A DNA stretch of 64,000 nt, taken from Massospora cicadina (lineage: Eukaryota > Entomophthoromycota > Entomophthoromycetes > Entomophthorales > Entomophthoraceae). A model generated the notes under the pieces. It worked only from the letters and a program-made list of their open reading frames with translations. It did no database searches and had not been told where the DNA came from. Each line of letters begins with the position of its first letter. Positions within the stretch are counted from its first letter, which is position 1. Made by a program: the position numbers and the translations under genes. Below are positions 56,411-64,000 of the stretch, piece by piece. The stretch is taken from contig JAKSZP010009304.1 in assembly GCA_022478985.1 (NCBI GenBank), positions 124,001 to 188,000 of the forward strand, given 5' to 3'.

Positions 56411-57758
56411 TGTCATTATAGAGGCAAAGTAAGTTTAGTCCGTCCTGCCAATCTGAATGCTGAAGCACCCAAATGACAAGCCTGAATGCCAAAGGCACTG
56501 CTGCTTTAATGACGTTTGTATAATCTGAAGGGATTTCACCAACGAGTGCCAATAGGACAAAAATGTGAAAAAAATAACAACAAACCATGTGTTCATGGCC
56601 TAGGGCCCATGGTTTTTGGAATAATTGGATCAGGATGGATGGTTTAAATTGTTTCATTTAAAAAATATAAATTTTTGGGAAACGGGTTATTTATAAGATT
56701 TATAAATGGAAAATCAACCTTCTATTTCCTCAGTGTTATGAATGCTTAAATAGATAATTGATTTGGGGGATAGCTTAGAAAAACTCAGGTTGGGGCCCTC
56801 AAGATCTGACTCACCCAGCAAACTTTGAGCGAGGGGAAAACCTAGTTTAATTTGAACTAAATTTAAAATTTTTGGCGGTGTAATGAGTCATAGTCAGGTC
56901 AACCTCAGACGCCTGAATTGCAGTTTTCTCACATTTTTTATGGTTAGCATGACAACATCTCACCTGTTGGGGAACGGGAACCTTACAAGGCCACCCCATG
57001 TAGGGGCAGTCCCAAGAGGTCAGTAATAGGTTTGGGATACCCAACCCTCCCGCACCCTGTCACTTTAGCATCCATTTGGCCAACAAGGTGCATGAAATGA
57101 CAAACCTAATTTTTGAGGGGAGGTTTTTGGTATTGTGATGAAATTTGTATTAGAAGGTTCATGCCTGTTAATTTTGTCCCCATTGCTTTTAAGGGGTGTT
57201 ATGAATCAGCAACAACATCTTCCAATAGCCTAATTCCATTAGTGAGTTTAAATAAGGATTCAACATAAACACATTCATATTAAGAGGTACACACCCGTCA
57301 GGCTATGTCCAAAATTTTTGTAGAGCAGGTTTCAAACAGATGACAAAGTTTCCTAATGACCCAATGCCATTGGCGAGTTTTGTCAAGAATTTAACCCTTA
57401 ACCTTATTCACTGAATGTGCGTGCCCATTTGGCATTGTTGCTGTGAGTTTAAGGTTTTTCAGACTTTGATTTTGAGGGCTTGTTGCCATTATTTTCATCT
57501 GAACCTTTTAGCCCATGGGAGTGATGGTTTTCAATTTTTTGGTGCATATTTCCTTAGTTCGCTCTACTATTTCTGAGCAGGCAATTGTGGAGACAGATGG
57601 TGGGATTTTCAAGGGGAGAGTGGTTACTCATCACTCGTCTACCATATGGGCAAAATCTCCCTGTTAGATGAGAGGTACTGCTGCTCTTTTCAGACCCTTT
57701 TTGTAGGGAATGGAAACACATCCTGGTATAGGCATATGGGAGCTCTCCTATACTTAAA
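56411..57758 (-). repeat. Element C2 3' LTR
   Basis: Plus-strand start TGTCATTATAGAGG; the inner end TATACTTAAA is mutated from CAGACTTACA. The polypurine tract (57759-57776, plus TTACCCTTTCCTTTTGCC) is read as KGKGN and leads into the LTR frame LSIGELPYAYTR. The LTR motif GDFAHMVDE, followed by two stops where RW is expected, lies at 57628-57660. Confidence 0.85.
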
Positions 57759-60700
57759 TTACCCTTTCCTTTTGCCAAAGGGGGGCACCACCACTGCGGA
57801 ACTGAGTGAGAGCCGCATTTTTGTGGGCCTTAGAAAATTTGATCGCCATCAAACCAGCAATATTTAAAGGAGGATGTGGAAACCCAGCTTACTTTTGCTC
57901 TCTGGTGCATTCCACCAGCTGGTTTCCACAAATATTATTAATAAAATAAGTTTAAATAAAAAGCGCTGATAAAAATTGGATTTTTATGATTTTATTACCT
58001 GCACAATAAAGGGAAAACAATGATCCTCGACCTCTGATTATCTAGTATTTAAAATAATTTTAAAGGTCAAGGGGAATTTGGGAATAAGTTTGGAATAGCC
58101 TGCATGAGTCCAAATTAGGAAACATGCAGGAATAACGTATAATAACTTGGAAACTCGCATCAGGGCAGTAGAGCGAGGTAAGTGGAATTCTGATTGGCCC
58201 AAACATACCTGTGAGGTAACATTTTTATAAACTTGAGCCAGTCACTGCCCAAGAAATTTCTTGCACCTTGGGGGACCCCCACCAAGCCTATAAAAGGGGG
58301 GTCTTCGCGCAGGTGCATTAAGGGACTTTGTTGGGGTCAGGGGAGTGCCTGCCAATGCTAACCCCAAAGTCCATGGTGAGGTCAGAGTAATCTGACCAGC
58401 TGATTTTACTAGTGCCCATTCAGGCTTTGAACTAGTGCTTCCCCAATATGTGGGGTTCCACCAAGAATTATCCAGGGACTTTTGGCCAATTTCATTGACT
58501 TTTACATCCTTAATATTTATAAAACAAACTCCTAACGACATCAGAATATTGCAAATGGCCAACATTTCCCTTTTCAGAAGAACTTGACCTACAGAATTCT
58601 TAATTTTTAGTCTGTAAAGGTAAATGTCTGACAGAGGATGGGGAGCTTCTGGGTGGGAAGCATGGAAAGCCTTGATCAGCTCCAAAAAGTTTGCATAATC
58701 TTGGGCTTTGACTCAACTTTTTTGTAGGCAGGAAAGCCTTTTCAAAAGATGAGATATTGAGGCAATTGTCAAAATTTGCGAGAAGCCATAATAGCCTCCA
58801 ATTCAGCCTCTTCCGCATTCTTGATCACAATAGGCTTTGGATCTGAGGGGATTGCCACCTTGAATAGAAACAACTGTGACACTTGAAAGAATGAGTGCTG
58901 CTTCCAGTGAGGTGGCAATTTCGACTGGGAAGTGCCATTACCAAAATTTTCCTCAACCTAGTGGGGACCCTAAGGATTTACTTGCAAACTTATGCAAGGT
59001 CACCTGCATCCACAAATGACGCATGTCAAGAATGAAATATGAACCCACCTTAATATTGTGAACTAGCAGCTGCTTCCAATCTAAAAACCGCTTGTAGTTT
59101 CTTATATCCTTAGTTAGATGCTCCCAAACTAAATAATGCGTTGTCCAGATATTTTAGACAAGGTCAGCAGTGGATGGTACCTTTGGGCAAAGGCATGGGC
59201 TAACTGAAAGTGAGGGGTTGTACCTCAGGGTTGCTTTGTATGGGGAAGATCCAGTGGAGGTATGCGTATCACTATTATAAGCGAACTGAGTGAGGGGAAT
59301 TCATCAGCCCAGGTATCCTGAGTGGTAGCCATGTAGCACCGCAGGTACTGTTCCAGGATCTCATTAACCCATTCAGTTTGTCCATCAGATTGGGGGTGGA
59401 ATGGGGTGGAGTGACAGGGCGTAATCTTCAAGATTGCCAAGACCTTGTTCCAGATTCTTGCCATGAATTGGGGCCTGCGGTCGCTGACATTCTCCTGTGG
59501 GAGACCAAACATTGAGAACATATGGCGCACGAACAGATGAGAAGTCTCCTCAAAAGTAATTGCTGAGGAACAAGGGATGATTAGAGAAAATTTTGTGAAG
59601 CAGTTGATAACCACCATCACCGCTGAGAACCCATTGGAACAAATAATTTTAACAATAAAGTCCACAGACACCAATTTCCATGGACCTTCTGCCTGCTATA
59701 AAGGGTGAAGGAGACCATTCTTTCTGGACCAATCAGACTTAGCCCACGCACAAATTACACAGGTGGCGATCCAGACAGGAAATTTTTTAACAAGACTGCC
59801 CAATTGTAGGTACGCTTGATTAAGTCAATACACTTCTTATTCCCTTGGTGTCCAACTGCAGGAGGATCGTAGTGAGTCTAAATCACTTCAGATCGAAAGA
59901 GGGAGGAACCCAAACCTGTGACCAAGATTGAAATGAGACCCTCGCCCAAGGAATACAACGAATCTTTTAAAGCAGGGAGGGTCAACCGCTACAGAGGATC
60001 CACACCTTCTGCATAGGCTGTTTGGGCTGCCAAAACCCAGGAGAGTAGGTTGCGTCCAGAGCTAATTCCACTGTCAAAACTACAGGTGGGACAATGATAA
60101 TGATTTGGATGAAGGGATGACTGTGACCAGATCTGCCTCATCTGAGTCTATGGGACAGTGTTCAGGGTTGTGACTTAGGAAGTCAGGAAGAACATCCAAC
60201 GTTCCTTTCTCAAACTCATATTTGAAGTTAAAGCTGCAAAAATCCTGGTAGGTTTGGGCCTTCCAGTGTGCCAACTTCTGTGTTTTTCAGAAATAAAGAA
60301 GAGCTTGATGATCCGTTCACACTGTTAACTCATGCTGAGCGCCCTGCAAAAGATACCACCAGTGGGTCAAGGCCCATGCCACAGCTGCCAGCTCCTTATC
60401 ATAGATGGCCCAGGACTGTTCAGTGGGAGAGAATTTGCGGGAAAAGTAGGCGACTGGTTGTTCTACCCCTTGTGCTCCTGGAGCAATACAGCCCCAACCA
60501 CAATGGATAATGCATTGTATGCTATGACATAAGGTTTGGAGGGGCCCGCGTGTTTTAGGATGGGGGCTGAAAAACACCTCTTTAATTGACTCAAATGCCT
60601 TCTGGAACTCCGGCGTCCAAGAAAAAGGGGACATTCTTACACGTGAGTGGATGAAGTGGGGTGGCTAACAGGGATAAGGCAGGGGAGAATTTTTTTAAGA

Positions 60701-61920
60701 AAATTATAGTACTCATGAAGCTTCTCAATTGCTTTTGGGTCGTTGGAGTTGACCATTTTGCAGATGGTGTCCAACTTGTTGGGGGGGGGAATGGCGTACC
60801 CATCTTTTAAGATGAGATTGCCCAAGAAAGCGACCTCTTCCCTATAAAACTCACATTATGAAGGCTTAGCGAACGGGGCGCCTTATGTAGGGCAGCCACT
60901 ACCGCCTCCAAGTCCTTTGCATGTTGTTCAAGAGTATGGGAGTGTACCAAGATGTCATTGATATATGCGACCACACAGGCGAACTGAAGATACCCAACAC
61001 ATTATCAATCATCATTTATAACGTGGCTGGTACATTTTTTAGCCCAAAAGGCATCACTCAAAATTGGAATATACCCTGTTTTGTTTGGATTGCAGTAAGC
61101 CATTCCTGGCCTTCCTTCACCTGAATCTGATTGAAGCCGTTAACTAGATCAAGCTTTGAGAACACACGTGACTTGGCAATCGCTTGACCAATTGTTTGTT
61201 CCAAAGGCAGTGGGTAGGGATCATGGACTATGATCTTATAAAAGTGACCGTAATCCATGCAAGGACAAAGGGACCATCAGCCTTTTTGACAAAGATGATA
61301 AGAGGCAACTGGGGAAGTTTCTTTGAACAACAAACCTTTACAAGCATTTCATCTAACCATGCATTGAGGGCTACCTCCTCCTCACTGTATGCAGGTATAG
61401 TGAGCAGTTTATATTTGCAACCTGCACCATTGTCCAAAAGACCAAGTCAAATTCTGTGTGTGAGGGGAAGGCGGTCACTTTCTCGGAGTCAAAAATACTT
61501 TGATAACCCATCAAATTTTTGGAAACTCTGATGGGAGGCCCGCTGAGGAAAAAAAAATGAATGAGCTGTGACCTATAGTTATGGTAAGAGTATCAAGTAA
61601 AGGAAACTCCCCCTCCATCTGACCATTGGAGAATTACAGCATTTTAGACTCAAGGTGAATCCTTACTGCTGCCAACACCACCAGCCAACATCCAAAATTA
61701 CCAGGAACATGAGGTTAGGCATTTCTGAGAAACGATTGCAAAAACTAAACTGGTGAACCAAGAAAGGTATTGGACGCCATACTTTGTATGATGTCTGGGA
61801 GGCCTATGAAGTGACCATCACCTTAGGACCCACGTCCAGGTCAAGATCAAGCTGGTGGGAAACTTAGGTGTATAAAGTTACCTGCTGCACCAGTGTCAAC
61901 CAAATCTTAAAAAACACCTG
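57759..61920 (-). pseudogene. pol: Element C2 pol relic: protease, RT, RNase H, integrase, chromodomain
   Basis: Protease LVDTGAAGNFIH has DTG codons at 61889-61897. Reverse transcriptase (about 60640-61440) shows FSKLDLVNGFNQIQVKEGQEW and a YIND box at 60954-60965, one catalytic aspartate having moved or been lost. RNase H (about 60317-60634) keeps PVAYFSRKFSPTEQSWAIYD and KELAAVAWALTHW, but the first catalytic aspartate region is altered. Integrase (59225-59674) is open for 149 codons with D in SVDFIVK, D in VSDRRPQF and E in QTEWVNEIL. The chromodomain (58620-58840) has EEAELEAIMASRKF, then GFPAYK, and a frame-shifted ANFLELIKAFHASHPEAPHP end. The tail KAHKNAALTQF leads to the LTR. Confidence 0.85.
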
Positions 61921-62404
61921 GTGTGATCCAATGCTAATTTTCATTGGCAATAAAAAGTAGGCAATAGTCTGTATATTGGCAGATATTGTTGAGTCTGTTG
62001 ATAAGGGAGAGATTGCAAATAGATTGGGGGTAATCATAAGGTTTGCAACTGGAGAAGAACTGGTGCATCAGAGGAGTTGAACTAATTCTTCTCAAGGCTA
62101 GACTATCAATGAGTTATACGTTGTTTGCCAAAATATACTGATATGGGCGCGGGGGCCACGTTAACTTTCAGAATCAATAAGGATACTGATTCTGAAATTG
62201 AATCTGAAACCAATGCCACATTAGTAGCTTTAAGCATGACAATCTCATTTTGAGGGTGTATTGAGTAAAAAGTTGGAGACACTGGGGTAGTGCGGCCATA
62301 GTTAAACTCCTTCACAGCCTTACTTATCTGATAGAAGATAACCACTGCTGCATCCATCTCTACGAGAAGGGCAGAAATGATTGAAAATAATGAATGGTTT
62401 AATA
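61921..62404 (-). pseudogene. gag: Element C2 short Gag region
   Basis: Only about 160 codons lie between LTR and protease. An 83-codon stretch (62106-62357) with MDAAVVIFYQISKAV and SIHPQNEIVML is open. C1 has an equivalent start but about 350 codons, so a deletion in C2 is likely. No zinc knuckle is visible. Confidence 0.45.
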
Positions 62405-63756
62405 TGTCATAATAGCGGCAAAATAAGTTTAGACTTTCTTGCTAATTTGAATGCTGAAGCACCCAGATGACAAGCCTGAATGCCAAAGGCACAGCTGCTT
62501 GAACGACGTTTGTATGATCTTAAGGGATTTCACCAACGAATGCCAAAAGGACATAAATGTGAAATAAACCTGACAGCAAACCAGGCGATCTTAGCCCAGG
62601 GCCCGCAGGTTTTGGTTTTTGGAAAAAATTGGATCAGGATGAATGGTTTGAATTGAATCTTTTAAAAATATGGAATTTTGGGAAACGGGTTTTATAAGAT
62701 TTATAAATGGAAAATCAACATTCTATATCCTCAGTGTTATTAATGATTAAATAGATAATTGATTTGGGGGATAGCTTAAAAACTCAGGATTGGTGCCCTC
62801 AAGATTTGGCTAACCCAGTAAACTTTGAGCGAGGGGAAAACCTACTTTAATTTGAACTAACTTTAAAATTTTTGGCGGTGGGATGAGTCACAGTCAGTTC
62901 AACCTCAGACGCCTTAATTACGGTTTCTCCACTTTTTATGGTTAGCATGACAACATCTCACCTGATGGGCAACGGGAACCTCCCAAGGCCAACCCACATA
63001 GGGGTGTCCCAAGAGGTTGGGACGAGTTTGGATACCCAACCTGCCCATACCAAGTCACTTTGATATCTATTTGGCAAAGCCTGATGCATCAAATGACAAA
63101 CTTAATTTTTGAGGGAAGGGTTTTGGGCTGGCGATGACATTCATATTAGGAGTACATGACGATCAGGCTTTGTCCCCATTGCTTTTAAGGGGTGTTAAGA
63201 ATCAGCAACAACATTTTTACAATTGTCTGATGCCATTGGCGAGTTTAACCAAGGATCTGACACATATTAAATTCTATATTAAGAGGTATACACCAATCAG
63301 GTTTGTACACACTGTTTTTAGAGCAGGTTTCAAACTGATGACAAAGTTTCCTAATGACCCAATGCCATTGGCGAGTTTTTCCAATAAATTCAACCCTTTA
63401 TTCCTTACTTTTTGAATGTGCATGCCCGTTGGGCATTGCTGCTGAGGGTTTAATGATTTTGGATCTTCTTTCAAGGGTGTATTTCCATCAACTTCAAAAC
63501 CTTTTAGCCCATAGGAGTGGCGGTTTGCAATTATTTTGACACATGTTTCCTCAATTCACCATACTTTTTTGGTGGAGGCAATTTTTGGGACAGGAGGTGG
63601 GATTTTCAAGGGTTGAGCGGAGACCCATCACTTTTCTACCACATGGGTAAGATCTCTTGTGAGGCCAGAGGTATTACTGCACTTTTTGGACCCTTTTTTA
63701 TAGGAAACGGGAACATAGACCGGTTTAGGAAGAGGGGACTCTCTCCCAGACTTACA
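62405..63756 (-). repeat. Element C2 5' LTR
   Basis: Starts TGTCATAATAGCGG and ends CAGACTTACA, followed by AAGTA. It aligns with 56411-57758 throughout. It carries the LTR motif in decayed form (RDLTHVVEK, stop, W) near 63621-63654. Confidence 0.86.
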
Positions 63757-63761
63757 AAGTA

Positions 63762-64000
63762 TAACTAACTTATGTTATTTTCAGCCTGCATAATTTGGCA
63801 TATATTACATACTAAACTAAAATAGCATCATCGATTGGGAATTTTGCAAGCTATTTTAGGCGATCTCAAGCTGTAGTACTGTATTAATTATTTTTATCAA
63901 TTAGGAAGAATTGAAGAATCCATCAATTTGGCGATTATACATAACTCAATTCATTCTTGATGGGTTAATTTCTGAGTTAACCACAAAAATCTGACAATTA
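63762..64000. other. Unassigned right flank of element C2
   Basis: 239 bases of AT-rich sequence without reading frames or recognised repeats. It is the outer flank of C2. Confidence 0.4.

Larger units (their letters stand above)
56411..63756 (-). mobile_element. Element C2: chromovirus
   Basis: 7.35 kb on the minus strand, with LTRs of 1348 bp (56411-57758) and 1352 bp (62405-63756). The flanks AAGTG (56406-56410) and AAGTA (63757-63761) match at 4 of 5. It is the same family as C1. It has a chromodomain, integrase with all three catalytic residues, RNase H, RT with a YIND box, protease VDTGAAG and a short Gag region. Confidence 0.86.

Noticed and set aside
61184..61531. 115-codon plus-strand frame
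   Set aside because: It is antisense to the C2 reverse transcriptase (DLVNGFNQIQVK block).
1..64000. CRISPR arrays, bacterial operons, rRNA genes or Ty1/copia elements
   Set aside because: No regularly spaced repeats, ribosome binding sites or rRNA-like sequence were seen. Where order can be read, integrase follows reverse transcriptase, which is the Ty3/gypsy order.

Overview
The window is eukaryotic repeat DNA. I find no recognisable host gene, rRNA, tRNA or CRISPR. Almost every base that can be assigned belongs to decayed Ty3/gypsy LTR retrotransposons, stacked inside one another and full of stop codons and frameshifts, many of which look like C-to-T or G-to-A changes. The organism is inferred to be a filamentous fungus with a large repeat-rich genome. 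A basidiomycete, perhaps a rust, fits the Tf1/Tf2-like chromoviruses with C-terminal chromodomains, the AT-rich sequence and the apparent scarcity of CpG. That assignment comes from element type only, not from a host gene.

Layout. Element D (165-35467, minus strand, exact target-site duplication CATAA) is the outer shell of the left half. Its 3' LTR is cut twice: by element A (354-9882, plus, TSD ACTTA) and by element B (10061-23655, minus, TSD GTTAT). Element C1 (13707-20714, minus) sits inside B. With A and B removed, the broken D LTR is 990 bp, against 988 bp for the intact partner at 34480-35467. Element E1 (26532-32787, plus) interrupts D pol, and a tRNA-derived SINE (27122-27415) sits in the E1 5' LTR. 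To the right are element F (36215-44724, plus), whose 5' LTR carries a roughly 1 kb polyadenylated-looking insertion, and element E2 (45153-51088, minus). E2 splits the reverse transcriptase of an older element H (about 44.7-55.6 kb, minus). A second SINE copy (54061-54361) lies in the H gag region, and element C2 (56411-63756, minus) closes the window.

Two groups of elements are visible. A, B, F and H have a Gag of one general type; a zinc knuckle, intact or decayed, is seen in A, B and H. A, B and F also share a primer-binding site related to TGGTGCTCACTACAGGG, and no chromodomain was seen in this group. C1, C2, D, E1 and E2 are chromoviruses with a chromodomain after integrase and a Gag region without a visible zinc knuckle. 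Each element once carried gag, protease, reverse transcriptase, RNase H and integrase for copying through RNA. None looks autonomous now. E1 looks youngest because its LTRs are nearly identical and its YLDD box is intact.

The most interesting signals are these. (1) A conserved protein motif of the form D-L-x-H-x2-[DN]-x-R-W is encoded inside the LTRs of the C, D and E families. It is read in frame with pol in C and D, and after a TAATG stop/restart overlap in E2. (2) Element A has an extra coding region between integrase and the 3' LTR. (3) There is a two-copy tRNA-derived SINE family with long target-site duplications. (4) F carries an apparent retrocopy with a poly(A) end in its LTR. (5) The LTR end of element A contains a duplicate of its own primer-binding site.
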